A stretch of DNA of 64,000 nt from positions 124,001 through 188,000 of the forward strand of contig NZ_JBBVGT010000003.1 in assembly GCF_042159835.1 (NCBI RefSeq), in the 5' to 3' direction. This stretch comes from Albibacterium profundi. GTDB taxonomy: Bacteria > Bacteroidota > Bacteroidia > Sphingobacteriales > Sphingobacteriaceae. Of this stretch, positions 1 to 7,624 are shown piece after piece; within the stretch, counting starts at the first letter, position 1, and the number at the start of each line of letters is the position of its first letter. The notes below the pieces were generated by a model. That model was not told the DNA's origin. It did not search any database and saw only the letters and a program-made list of their open reading frames with translations. A program made the translations under genes and the position numbers.

Positions 1-224
1 TTATTGAATGTCATGATTTCACGGTGTGAAACACCATATTTCCGAGACAATGAATAATAGGTCTCTTTACTTTCAAGTTGATGGACGATAACCTGCTTTC
101 CGTTGTTGTTTTCGATACCAATAGAATCAATGCCGAAGACAGGAGTGGCTTCTGTAGTTTTGGTATGGAATGTGAATACAATAAGAAAGATGAATCCGGC
201 GATATAGTGAAGAGAGTTGTTCAT
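1..224 (-). CDS. LysM-domain exported protein, truncated by the window edge
   Basis: The reading frame starts at the ATG complementary to 222-224 and stays open to base 1, so only about 74 N-terminal residues are visible. They begin with a signal-peptide-like segment (MNNSLHYIAGFIFLIVFTFH) and then reach a stretch with ESKETYYSLSRKYGVS, which fits the start of a LysM repeat, the roughly 45-residue peptidoglycan or chitin binding module. Bacteroidota LysM proteins of this kind often carry further LysM repeats and sometimes a peptidase domain downstream, but that part lies outside the window. The protein is probably exported to the periplasm or outer membrane. The neighbouring nfeD gene is divergent, with about 157 bp between the two starts. 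Confidence 0.7.
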   Translation of the reverse strand, partial: MNNSLHYIAGFIFLIVFTFHTKTTEATPVFGIDSIGIENNNGKQVIVHQLESKETYYSLSRKYGVSHREIMTFN

Positions 225-381
225 GCGCGCTTATCTGTTTTGCAAATTATTTTATTAGAACGTTTGCTGATCTGATTTTTGTATCGCTAAAATGCAATAA
301 AATTTATGAATTGATGTATATTTATAGATGTTAACAATACAAATATTTCATTTACAAAATTAGTAATTTAAACCATACTTT

Positions 382-1752
382 ATGGCGACGATAACGGATA
401 GAAGATTTTATATCTTCTTTTTTACCCTATTTATGTTGGTGCTGCTATTTGCGCAAGGCGCGTGGGCACAGGAGGCAAAGCCAACTGTTTATAAGTTTTC
501 TATTCGCGATGATATCAACGCGACATCATGGAGAAATACGAAACAAGCTTATTTGAAAGCTTCAGAACGGGGTGCTGATGTGATGCTGATCGATATGAAT
601 ACATTTGGAGGACTGGTCAATTTTGCGGATTCGATTCGAAGTACGATTCTTGATTCACCTATAAAAACCATCGTGTTTATCAATCATAATGCGGCATCTG
701 CTGGTGCGCTGATTTCTTTGGCGAGCGAAAAGATTTATATGGCGAAAGGTTCAAGCATTGGTGCTGCGAGTGTGGTAGATGGGCAGGGAGAAGTAATGCC
801 AGAGAAGTACCAATCGTATATGCGTGCTCTGATGCGATCGACAGCGGAAGCTACGGGTCGTGATCCTCAGGTGGCGGAAGCTTTTGTAGATCAGGACGTT
901 GATTTGCCGGACTTGAAAGACGATGGTAAGCTATTGAGTTTAACGTCTAAAGAAGCGGTCAATATTGGGCTGGCAGACGGAGAGGTGAATTCAATAGACG
1001 AAATATTGGCATTGGAGAGCCTTTCGGGTTCATCACTTGTGGTTCATCAAACAACCTGGGTTGACAACGTAATCGGCTTCTTGACGAATCCAGCTGTACA
1101 AGGATTTTTGATTGTGCTGATTATGGGCGGAATTTATTTTGAAATGACCTCGCCGGGAATCGGCTTACCCTTTGCCGTTGCTTTGGTATCGGGAATCTTA
1201 TATTTTGCTCCTCTTTATATTGAAGGCTTTGCAGCCAATTGGGAAATTCTGTTGTTTGTCGTTGGGGTTATATTATTGCTACTGGAAATTCTCGTTATAC
1301 CGGGATTCGGCGTAGCGGGGATAAGCGGTATTGTTTTGTTAGTCTGTAGTTTCGCCTTTAGTATGGTTCCTAACGAATCTTTTGATTTTTCGATGATGCC
1401 GCCTTATTTCTTGTTTAGATCGTTTTTATTGGTTATATTATCCATTGTCGCAGCAGTTGTTTTATCGGTGCTTTTTGGTAAGAGTATTCTGAATAGCCGT
1501 GCGTTTAAACGGTTGGTGTTAGCCGATGAGCAGTCTTCTTCACAAGGTTATGTTTCATCTATGTTTGACTCCCAAGTGATTGGTAAGGAAGGTATTGCTA
1601 GAACTGATCTGCGTCCATCGGGGAAAGTAGAAATAGACGGGAAGTGGTTTGACGCGGTTGCACTAGGAGGCTATATAGAGAAGGGGACAACAGTTCACGT
1701 TGAGCGGCACGAGAATTATAATCTTTTTGTTAGAAAAAAGTTTGAAGTGTAA
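382..1752 (+). CDS. nfeD: NfeD-family membrane-bound serine protease (ClpP class)
   Basis: 456 residues, full length for the long NfeD form. Residues 1-30 are a signal peptide ending AWAQ. Residues about 33-210 form a ClpP/SppA-like protease domain. The segment NAASAGAL places the likely catalytic serine at Ser106, and Lys142 in PEKYQSY is a candidate catalytic lysine by analogy with archaeal 1510-N protease. Then come four to five hydrophobic segments (about 230-370) and a soluble C-terminal OB-fold NfeD domain (about 390-456, with GKEGIARTDLRPSGKV). In characterised homologs the protease cuts stomatin-like partners. No stomatin gene is adjacent here. The role is inferred as membrane quality control. 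Confidence 0.9.
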   Translation: MATITDRRFYIFFFTLFMLVLLFAQGAWAQEAKPTVYKFSIRDDINATSWRNTKQAYLKASERGADVMLIDMNTFGGLVNFADSIRSTILDSPIKTIVFINHNAASAGALISLASEKIYMAKGSSIGAASVVDGQGEVMPEKYQSYMRALMRSTAEATGRDPQVAEAFVDQDVDLPDLKDDGKLLSLTSKEAVNIGLADGEVNSIDEILALESLSGSSLVVHQTTWVDNVIGFLTNPAVQGFLIVLIMGGIYFEMTSPGIGLPFAVALVSGILYFAPLYIEGFAANWEILLFVVGVILLLLEILVIPGFGVAGISGIVLLVCSFAFSMVPNESFDFSMMPPYFLFRSFLLVILSIVAAVVLSVLFGKSILNSRAFKRLVLADEQSSSQGYVSSMFDSQVIGKEGIARTDLRPSGKVEIDGKWFDAVALGGYIEKGTTVHVERHENYNLFVRKKFEV

Positions 1753-1821
1753 AACAATTTGGCTCCCGAAACCTTTAAGAGAGTAATATTATTCAATTAA
1801 CATTTAAATATAAAATATATC

Positions 1822-2301
1822 ATGAACGCAAAATCAATTAGTTTGGAAGAGAAGAAGTTGAAACCGGTTGTCGAGAACTTACATGACTTATTAGCGAATT
1901 ATCATATTTACTATCAAAATTTAAGAGGCTGCCATTGGAATATTAAAGGTCCTCATTTTTTTACTTTGCATGCAAAGTTTGAGGAGCTTTATAATGCGGC
2001 TATCACTACGATAGATGAATTGGCAGAGCGGATTTTGACCTTGGGTAAAGATCCGGAAAGTCGTTATTCAGTATTTAATAAGCAATCTGAAATTGACGAA
2101 ATTGATACTGTGGGCATGAAAGACACCGATATGGTTAAGGCTATTGTTGAGAATTTAAGTGTCTTAATAGGTCTGGAAAGGGACTTGCTTGCGATTACGA
2201 GTGAAGCGGATGATGAAGGATCAAACGATATGGTGAATGCATTTATGCAGTTTAATGAAAAGCAGAACTGGATGTTGAGATCTTTTGTTAAGAAGATTTA
2301 A
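1822..2301 (+). CDS. dps: Dps-family mini-ferritin, DNA-binding stress protein
   Basis: 159 residues, the normal Dps length. The intersubunit ferroxidase ligands are all present with the spacing of E. coli Dps (H51, H63, D67, D78, E82): His38 in GCHWN, His50, Glu54 (conservative for Asp), Asp65 and Glu69 in IDELAER. Dps forms dodecamers that oxidise Fe(II) with hydrogen peroxide and store iron, and it can coat DNA in stationary phase. The lysine-rich N terminus (SLEEKKLKP) could touch DNA, but this is inference. The gene is monocistronic: 69 bp separate it from nfeD and a strong terminator follows directly. Confidence 0.93.
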   Translation: MNAKSISLEEKKLKPVVENLHDLLANYHIYYQNLRGCHWNIKGPHFFTLHAKFEELYNAAITTIDELAERILTLGKDPESRYSVFNKQSEIDEIDTVGMKDTDMVKAIVENLSVLIGLERDLLAITSEADDEGSNDMVNAFMQFNEKQNWMLRSFVKKI

Positions 2302-2322
2302 GAATTTTTCTCGATCTGATGA

Positions 2323-2369
2323 AAAGAGTGATGCGTCTATGCTATATAGACGTTTCACTCTTTTTTTTT
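2323..2369 (+). terminator. Rho-independent terminator after dps
   Basis: An AAGAGTGA...TCACTCTT outer stem and an inner CGTCTAT/ATAGACG stem enclose a short loop, followed by a run of nine T (2361-2369). It ends the dps transcript before the tRNA cluster. Confidence 0.85.
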
Positions 2370-2519
2370 GTAAATAATTAAAATTAAGGCAGTTGATTAA
2401 CACTAGGTGATTTGAGTGTTTTTTTTTGGAAAAATGTTGGTGCTATTCCACATATTTTTTCTTTCTTTGTGCGCTGAAAGAAAACAAGGTTTAGGTAAAA
2501 AATAATATTTAAATTTTCT

Positions 2520-2549
2520 TTTGTATTATTACAACTTTGTATATCTTTG
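2520..2549 (+). promoter_or_regulatory. Bacteroidota-type promoter for the tRNA-tuf operon
   Basis: TTTG at 2520-2523 (the -33 element) and TATCTTTG at 2542-2549 (the -7 element, consensus TAnnTTTG) are separated by 18 bp, close to the optimum for the primary sigma factor of Bacteroidota. The first tRNA begins 48 bases downstream. This is the best consensus promoter in the window and fits the heavy expression expected of tRNA and EF-Tu genes. Confidence 0.8.
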
Positions 2550-2597
2550 CAGTCCCTAAAGGAAAAAGGCGAATTGTCAATTAAATTTAGGAAAAAG

Positions 2598-2670
<73 letters not shown>

Positions 2671-2711
2671 CGTTAAGAAGCCATAGGGCTTTGTTGAAAT
2701 ATAAAGGTGTT

Positions 2712-2795
2712 GGGGGGATTCCAGAGCGGTCAAATGGGACGGACTGTAAATCCGTTACTTCGGTTTCGAAGGTTCGAATCCTTCTCCCCCCACCA
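2712..2795 (+). tRNA. tRNA-Tyr (anticodon GTA), with encoded CCA
   Basis: Acceptor GGGGGGA pairs with TCCCCCC. The anticodon arm ACGGA-CTGTAAA-TCCGT carries GTA, followed by the long variable arm of a class II tRNA (TTACTTCGGTTTCGAA) and a T-arm with GGTTCGAATCC. The discriminator A at 2792 is followed by CCA at 2793-2795. This is the only tRNA in the cluster whose CCA end is in the DNA. Confidence 0.96.
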
Positions 2796-2879
2796 GGATT
2801 TAAAAGTTTATGATGTTTTGTAAACTTTGTTCGGTCCTTAAATGTTTAGGTTTTTACCGAATTAAAATAAGACATACAA

Positions 2880-2952
2880 GCGGAAGTAGCTCAGTTGGTA
2901 GAGCGATAGCCTTCCAAGCTATAGGTCGCGAGTTCGAACCTCGTCTTCCGCT
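2880..2952 (+). tRNA. tRNA-Gly (anticodon TCC)
   Basis: Acceptor GCGGAAG pairs with CTTCCGC, the anticodon loop CTTCCAA carries TCC, and the T-arm has AGTTCGAACCT. CCA is not encoded. It corresponds to glyT in the E. coli arrangement. Confidence 0.96.
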
Positions 2953-3017
2953 CGAAATAGTTAAGAAGTTAATTCCTTTGGTAAAGGTATTGGCTTTTTA
3001 GCGTTTCAAAAAAACAA

Positions 3018-3089
<72 letters not shown>

Positions 3090-3151
3090 CGTAAGCGTTT
3101 AATAATTGAAACCAAAATAAAAATTAACTTATCTACTAATTCGCATACAAC

Positions 3152-4339
3152 ATGGCAAAAGAGAAATTTGACCGCAGTAAACCCCACCTAAACATAGGTA
3201 CTATTGGTCACGTTGACCACGGTAAAACGACTACAACAGCAGCTATTACGAAAGTATTGTCTGACGCTGGATTATCAGAATCTCGTTCATTCGATTCAAT
3301 CGACTCAGCTCCTGAAGAAAAAGAGCGTGGTATTACAATTAATACATCACACGTAGAATATGCAACTGCAAATCGTCACTATGCGCACGTTGACTGTCCA
3401 GGTCACGCTGACTATGTTAAAAACATGGTTACTGGTGCTGCTCAAATGGACGGTGCTATTATCGTTGTTGCTGCTACTGATGGACCAATGCCACAAACAC
3501 GTGAGCACATTCTATTAGGACGCCAAGTAGGTATTCCTGCTTTGGTAGTATTCATGAATAAAACTGACTTAGTTGACGACCCTGAGTTGTTAGACTTGGT
3601 TGAGATGGAAATTCGTGAATTATTATCATTCTATGAGTACCCTGGTGACGATATCCCTGTAATTCGTGGATCTGCATTAGGTGCATTGAACGGAGAGCAA
3701 CAATGGGTTGATAAAATTATGGAATTGATGGAAGCAGTTGATAACTACATTCCACTTCCTCCACGTTTGACTGACCTTCCATTCTTAATGCCGATTGAAG
3801 ACGTATTCTCGATCACTGGTCGTGGTACTGTTGCAACCGGACGTATTGAGCGTGGTGTAATCAACTCTGGTGACGCTGTTGACATCCTAGGTATGGGTGC
3901 TGAGAACTTAAAATCAACTGTAACAGGTGTTGAGATGTTCCGTAAGATTTTGGATAGCGGTGAAGCTGGTGACAACGTAGGATTGTTGCTACGTGGTATT
4001 GAGAAAACTGATATCCGTCGTGGTATGGTTATTTGTAAGCCAGGTTCCGTAACTCCTCACACTGAGTTTAAAGCAGAGGTATACGTGTTATCAAAAGCAG
4101 AAGGTGGACGTCACACTCCATTCTTTAACAAATACCGTCCTCAATTCTATTTCCGCACAACTGACGTAACGGGTGAGATTACCCTACAAGAAGGTGTTGA
4201 AATGGTTATGCCAGGTGATAACGTAACAATCAATGTTAAATTGATTAACGCGATCGCAATGGAAAAAGGTCTACGTTTCGCTATCCGTGAAGGTGGTAGA
4301 ACAGTAGGTGCTGGACAGGTAACTGAGATCACTGCATAA
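3152..4339 (+). CDS. tuf: Elongation factor Tu
   Basis: 395 residues, full length. The GTPase motifs are intact: G1 GHVDHGKT (residues 19-26), G3 DCPGHADYV and G4 NKTD, followed by the two beta-barrel domains ending in GGRTVGAGQVTEI. EF-Tu carries aminoacyl-tRNA to the ribosomal A site as a ternary complex with GTP. The gene sits directly behind four tRNA genes and before tRNA-Trp, so its own substrates share its transcript, as in the E. coli thrU-tufB operon. Codon use is strongly biased compared with the flanking accessory genes, as expected for a highly expressed gene. Confidence 0.98.
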   Translation: MAKEKFDRSKPHLNIGTIGHVDHGKTTTTAAITKVLSDAGLSESRSFDSIDSAPEEKERGITINTSHVEYATANRHYAHVDCPGHADYVKNMVTGAAQMDGAIIVVAATDGPMPQTREHILLGRQVGIPALVVFMNKTDLVDDPELLDLVEMEIRELLSFYEYPGDDIPVIRGSALGALNGEQQWVDKIMELMEAVDNYIPLPPRLTDLPFLMPIEDVFSITGRGTVATGRIERGVINSGDAVDILGMGAENLKSTVTGVEMFRKILDSGEAGDNVGLLLRGIEKTDIRRGMVICKPGSVTPHTEFKAEVYVLSKAEGGRHTPFFNKYRPQFYFRTTDVTGEITLQEGVEMVMPGDNVTINVKLINAIAMEKGLRFAIREGGRTVGAGQVTEITA

Positions 4340-4363
4340 TATAGGCTTCGGCTTGAATATATA

Positions 4364-4398
4364 ACAGAGTACCCTATAAATTATCTAGGGTACTCTGT
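4364..4398 (+). terminator. Hairpin between tuf and tRNA-Trp (attenuator or processing site)
   Basis: The perfect 13-bp stem ACAGAGTACCCTA / TAGGGTACTCTGT is followed by only TTTATAAAA, so the U-tract is weak. It may partly terminate after tuf or mark a cleavage site that frees tRNA-Trp while transcription continues into secE. Confidence 0.55.
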
Positions 4399-4409
4399 TT
4401 ATAAAAACT

Positions 4410-4480
4410 ACGGGCATAGTTCAATGGTAGAATAGAGGTCTCCAAAACCTTTGATCAGGGTTCGAATCCTTGTGCCCGTG
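4410..4480 (+). tRNA. tRNA-Trp (anticodon CCA)
   Basis: Acceptor ACGGGCA pairs with TGCCCGT, the anticodon loop CTCCAAA carries CCA, the T-arm has GGTTCGAATCC, and the discriminator is G as usual for tRNA-Trp. It lies 17 bases before secE, a position common in bacteria. Confidence 0.96.
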
Positions 4481-4497
4481 CAAAATAAAGAGCGTTT

Positions 4498-4692
4498 ATG
4501 TCAAGTGTACTTGAATTTTTTAAAGAGTCTTACAATGAAATGATGCATAAGGTTACTTGGCCTACTTGGGGTGAGTTACAAAATTCAGCAGTTGTTGTGC
4601 TGATTGCATCTATTATTATTGCTTTATTAATATTGGCAATGGATGAGTCTTCAAGTTCTATTTTAAAGTTGTTTTATCAATCATTAGGATAA
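4498..4692 (+). CDS. secE: Preprotein translocase subunit SecE
   Basis: 64 residues, the short single-span SecE form. A conserved amphipathic segment (FFKESYNEMMHKVTWPTW) precedes one membrane helix (about residues 32-50, VVVLIASIIIALLILAM). SecE clamps SecY in the SecYEG protein-conducting channel. The gene lies 13 bp before nusG, the near-universal secE-nusG pair, and is cotranscribed with ribosomal protein genes. Confidence 0.95.
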   Translation: MSSVLEFFKESYNEMMHKVTWPTWGELQNSAVVVLIASIIIALLILAMDESSSSILKLFYQSLG

Positions 4693-4705
4693 AAAAAGGA
4701 AATTG

Positions 4706-5251
4706 ATGGCAGATCAAAAATTAAAATGGTACGTAGTACGTGCTGTAAGTGGAAAAGAAAAGAAGGTAAAGCAATATATTGAAGCTGAAATTAATCGCTT
4801 AGGTCTTACACAGCAGGTTCCTCAGGTATTGATTCCAATGGAAAAATACTACCAAATGAGGGATGGTAAGAAAATCGCCAAAGAACGAAACTTTTATCCT
4901 GGTTATGTGTTAATAGAAGTTGCACTTGATAGTGAATTAGAACACTTGATTAAAGGAATTAATAGCGTTATAGGTTTTCTTGGAGACAAGGAGGGTAATG
5001 CAATTCCACTTCGACCAGCGGAGGTTAATAGAATTTTAGGCAAGGTTGATGAGATGTCCGAGCAGGTTGAATCCATTAACGTTCCTTATTTCGTTGGTGA
5101 ATCTGTTAAGGTAATCGACGGCCCATTCAACGGTTTTACAGGTGAAATCGAAGAAGTGAATGAAGAGAAAAAGAAACTTAAGGTGATGGTAAAAGTCTTT
5201 GGTAGAAAGACTCCACTTGAGTTAAACTACATGCAGGTAGAAAAAGAATAG
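4706..5251 (+). CDS. nusG: Transcription termination/antitermination factor NusG
   Basis: 181 residues from the ATG at 4706; an in-frame TTG three bases earlier is less likely. The N-terminal NGN domain (KWYVVRAVSGKEKKVKQYI, then RNFYPGYVLIE) binds the RNA polymerase clamp. The C-terminal KOW domain (about 125-181, VKVIDGPFNGFTGEIEEV) contacts ribosomal protein S10 or Rho. It controls elongation and couples transcription to translation. Confidence 0.97.
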   Translation: MADQKLKWYVVRAVSGKEKKVKQYIEAEINRLGLTQQVPQVLIPMEKYYQMRDGKKIAKERNFYPGYVLIEVALDSELEHLIKGINSVIGFLGDKEGNAIPLRPAEVNRILGKVDEMSEQVESINVPYFVGESVKVIDGPFNGFTGEIEEVNEEKKKLKVMVKVFGRKTPLELNYMQVEKE

Positions 5252-5324
5252 AATACAAGTAAATGTTACGTTATATGCTTCCAACTTACTAACAAACATT
5301 TAGTAATTAAATTAAATTTAAAAA

Positions 5325-5768
5325 ATGGCAAAACAAGTCAGTGGCTTAGTGAAATTACAGGTGAGAGGTGGCGCAGCCAACCCTTCTCCTCCAGTTGGAC
5401 CTGCTTTAGGTGCAAAAGGGGTGAACATCATGGAATTTTGCAAGCAATTTAATGCGCGCACACAAGACAAAGCAGGTAAAGTATTACCTGTGGTTATTAC
5501 TGTTTACGCCGATAAATCTTTTGATTTTATCATTAAAACACCTCCGGTAGCGGTTCAACTAATCGAAGCTACAGGATTAAAAGGTGGTTCTGGTGAACCT
5601 AACCGTAAGAAGGTAGGTTCCGTATCTTGGGAACAAGTAGAAACCATCGCAAAAGATAAAATGACTGATTTAAATGCGTTTACGGTAGAGTCGGCCATGA
5701 GAATGGTAGCAGGAACCGCGCGTAGTATGGGTATTACTGTAAGTGGTGATGCACCCTGGACAAATTAA
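5325..5768 (+). CDS. rplK: 50S ribosomal protein L11
   Basis: 147 residues. It has the L11 N-terminal domain with the proline-rich PSPPVGPALGAKGVNIMEFC segment that binds thiostrepton-type drugs and elongation factors, and the C-terminal rRNA-binding domain (about 75-147, KKVGSVSWEQVETIAKDKM). It forms the GTPase-associated centre with 23S rRNA and L10/L12, which are encoded just downstream. Confidence 0.98.
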   Translation: MAKQVSGLVKLQVRGGAANPSPPVGPALGAKGVNIMEFCKQFNARTQDKAGKVLPVVITVYADKSFDFIIKTPPVAVQLIEATGLKGGSGEPNRKKVGSVSWEQVETIAKDKMTDLNAFTVESAMRMVAGTARSMGITVSGDAPWTN

Positions 5769-5792
5769 TTAAACAGATATCAATTTAAAAAA

Positions 5793-6491
5793 GTGGCTAG
5801 ATTAACAAAAAATCAAAAGACGGCACTTACCAAAATTGAAGCTGGTAAAGTTTATTCATTAGAAGAAGCTTCGTCTTTAGTAAAAGACATTACTACGACT
5901 AAATTTGATGCATCCGTAGATATTGACGTTCGTTTGGGCGTTGATCCACGTAAAGCAAATCAGATGGTACGTGGTATAGCGACCTTGCCTCACGGAACTG
6001 GTAAAACCGTACGTGTTTTGGTACTTTGTACTCCTGATAAGGAGGAAGAGGCTAAAGCAGCCGGTGCAGATTATGTAGGTTTGGATGAATATATCAGTAA
6101 GATTGAAGGAGGATGGACAGACGTAGATATCATTATTACCATGCCTAGCGTTATGGCAAAAGTAGGTAGATTGGGTCGTATTTTAGGACCTCGTAACCTT
6201 ATGCCAAACCCTAAGTCAGGTACGGTTACTCAAGATGTGGGTAAAGCTGTGACTGATGTAAAAGGCGGTAAAATTGATTTCAAAGTTGATAAAACCGGAA
6301 TCATTCATGCTTCAATAGGTAAAGTGTCATTTTCTGCAGATAAAATTTATGAGAATGCGTTGGAAGTTATTCAAACGATCTCTAAATTAAAACCTTCTGC
6401 AGCGAAAGGAACTTACTTTAAGAGTATACACATCTCATCAACGATGAGCCCAAGTGTACAAGTTGAAACTAAATCAGTAGTGGGGATCTAA
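5793..6491 (+). CDS. rplA: 50S ribosomal protein L1
   Basis: 232 residues starting at GTG (5793), 24 bp after rplK. L1 hallmarks are VDIDVRLGVDPRKANQMVRG near the N terminus and GRLGRILGPRNLMPNPKSGT in the centre. It forms the mobile L1 stalk at the tRNA exit site. In many bacteria L1 also represses its own operon by binding the rplK leader. No obvious L1-site mimic was seen before rplK. Confidence 0.98.
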   Translation: MARLTKNQKTALTKIEAGKVYSLEEASSLVKDITTTKFDASVDIDVRLGVDPRKANQMVRGIATLPHGTGKTVRVLVLCTPDKEEEAKAAGADYVGLDEYISKIEGGWTDVDIIITMPSVMAKVGRLGRILGPRNLMPNPKSGTVTQDVGKAVTDVKGGKIDFKVDKTGIIHASIGKVSFSADKIYENALEVIQTISKLKPSAAKGTYFKSIHISSTMSPSVQVETKSVVGI

Positions 6492-6493
6492 TC

Positions 6494-7015
6494 ATGAGAA
6501 AAGAAGAAAAACAAGAAATTGTAGAAGCTTTAGCAGATCAGATCAAAAACTATGGTAATTTCTATATTACTGACACTGCTGATTTGACTGTAGAAAAAGT
6601 AACTAGCATTCGTCGTAAATGTTTTGAGAAAGGGATCGTGATGCAAGTGGTGAAGAATACCTTGATTCGCAAGGCTATGGAAGCTGCTGGCGTTGATTCT
6701 GAAGAATTGAGAGATACCTTAAAGGGGTCTTCAACTCTATTGTTCTCCGAAACAGGAAGCGCACCTGCGAAATTAATTAAAGAGCTTAGAAAGTCTGGTG
6801 ATAAACCTGTACTGAAAGGCGCTTATATTGATGCGTCTGTTTATGTAGGCGATGATCAGGTTAATTCATTGGCAAGCTTGAAATCTAAAGATGAGCTTAT
6901 CGGTGAAATCATTGGGTTACTTCAGTCTCCTGCGAAGAACGTTATTTCTGGCCTTCAATCAGGTGGAAATACGCTTGCTGGAATTGTTAAAACTTTACAA
7001 GAAAAGGAAGGTTAA
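6494..7015 (+). CDS. rplJ: 50S ribosomal protein L10
   Basis: 173 residues, 2 bp after rplA, so translation is probably coupled. It has the L10 core (NFYITDTADLTVEKVTSIRR) and a C-terminal helix that anchors L7/L12 dimers on the ribosome stalk. The very tight rplA-rplJ junction leaves no room for an L10 leader RNA of the kind known from other phyla. Confidence 0.97.
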   Translation: MRKEEKQEIVEALADQIKNYGNFYITDTADLTVEKVTSIRRKCFEKGIVMQVVKNTLIRKAMEAAGVDSEELRDTLKGSSTLLFSETGSAPAKLIKELRKSGDKPVLKGAYIDASVYVGDDQVNSLASLKSKDELIGEIIGLLQSPAKNVISGLQSGGNTLAGIVKTLQEKEG

Positions 7016-7082
7016 CGGACTCCTTAAAAGTTCGATAAATTATTAATTATTTTATTACGCACAATTCAAAAATTTAAATAAA

Positions 7083-7463
7083 ATGGCAGATTTAAAATCG
7101 TTTGCTGAACAGTTGGTAAACTTAACGGTAAAAGAAGTTAACGAGTTAGCTCAAATCTTAAAAGATGAGTATGGTATCGAACCAGCTGCAGCAGCTGTAG
7201 CGGTAGCAGGACCAGCAGCAGGCGCTGAAGGTGGTGCTGCAGCAGAAGAAAAAACATCATTCGATGTTGTTCTTACTGAAGCTGGTGGCTCAAAATTAGC
7301 AGTTGTTAAATTAGTAAAAGACTTAACAGGTCTTGGACTAAAAGAAGCTAAAGAATTAGTTGACGGTGCACCAAAAGCATTAAAAGAAGGTGTTGCTAAA
7401 GACGAAGCTGAATCGTTGAAAAAACAACTAGAAGAAGCAGGAGCTACTGTTGAGATTAAATAG
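7083..7463 (+). CDS. rplL: 50S ribosomal protein L7/L12
   Basis: 126 residues. An N-terminal dimerisation domain (residues 1-35) is followed by an Ala/Gly-rich hinge (about 36-57) and the C-terminal factor-binding domain (TGLGLKEAKELVDGAPKALK). It recruits and stimulates EF-Tu and EF-G. The 67-bp AT-rich gap before it could hold an extra promoter, which would suit the need for several copies per ribosome, but no clear TAnnTTTG element is seen there. Confidence 0.98.
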   Translation: MADLKSFAEQLVNLTVKEVNELAQILKDEYGIEPAAAAVAVAGPAAGAEGGAAAEEKTSFDVVLTEAGGSKLAVVKLVKDLTGLGLKEAKELVDGAPKALKEGVAKDEAESLKKQLEEAGATVEIK

Positions 7464-7487
7464 TTCTCTAAATAGTTCTATTAGCAT

Positions 7488-7513
7488 TAGACTCCGAAAT
7501 ATCTCGGGGTCTA
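7488..7513 (+). terminator. Hairpin between rplL and rpoB (probable attenuator)
   Basis: A 10-bp stem TAGACTCCGA / TCGGGGTCTA (one G-T pair) with a six-base loop is followed by a modest T-rich tail. The rplL-rpoB gap in bacteria commonly holds an attenuator that lowers polymerase expression relative to L12. This hairpin is in the right place for that role. Confidence 0.6.
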
Positions 7514-7624
7514 TTGCTGTTTGTAGATAAAAGTAAAATATACTTGATTTGACTATTCAAGTTTCCTTTTAGGATAAAAAATATAGTCTAACGTGCAGTT
7601 TATTTAAACTAAATTCTTATTCCC

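Noticed and set aside
2810..3001. 63-codon frame spanning tRNA-Gly
   Set aside because: It runs through a perfect tRNA and its peptide is tRNA-derived.
7016..7082. Possible L10-type leader RNA before rplL
   Set aside because: The gap is only 67 bp, AT-rich and without a stable fold; L10 leaders precede rplJ, where only 2 bp exist.
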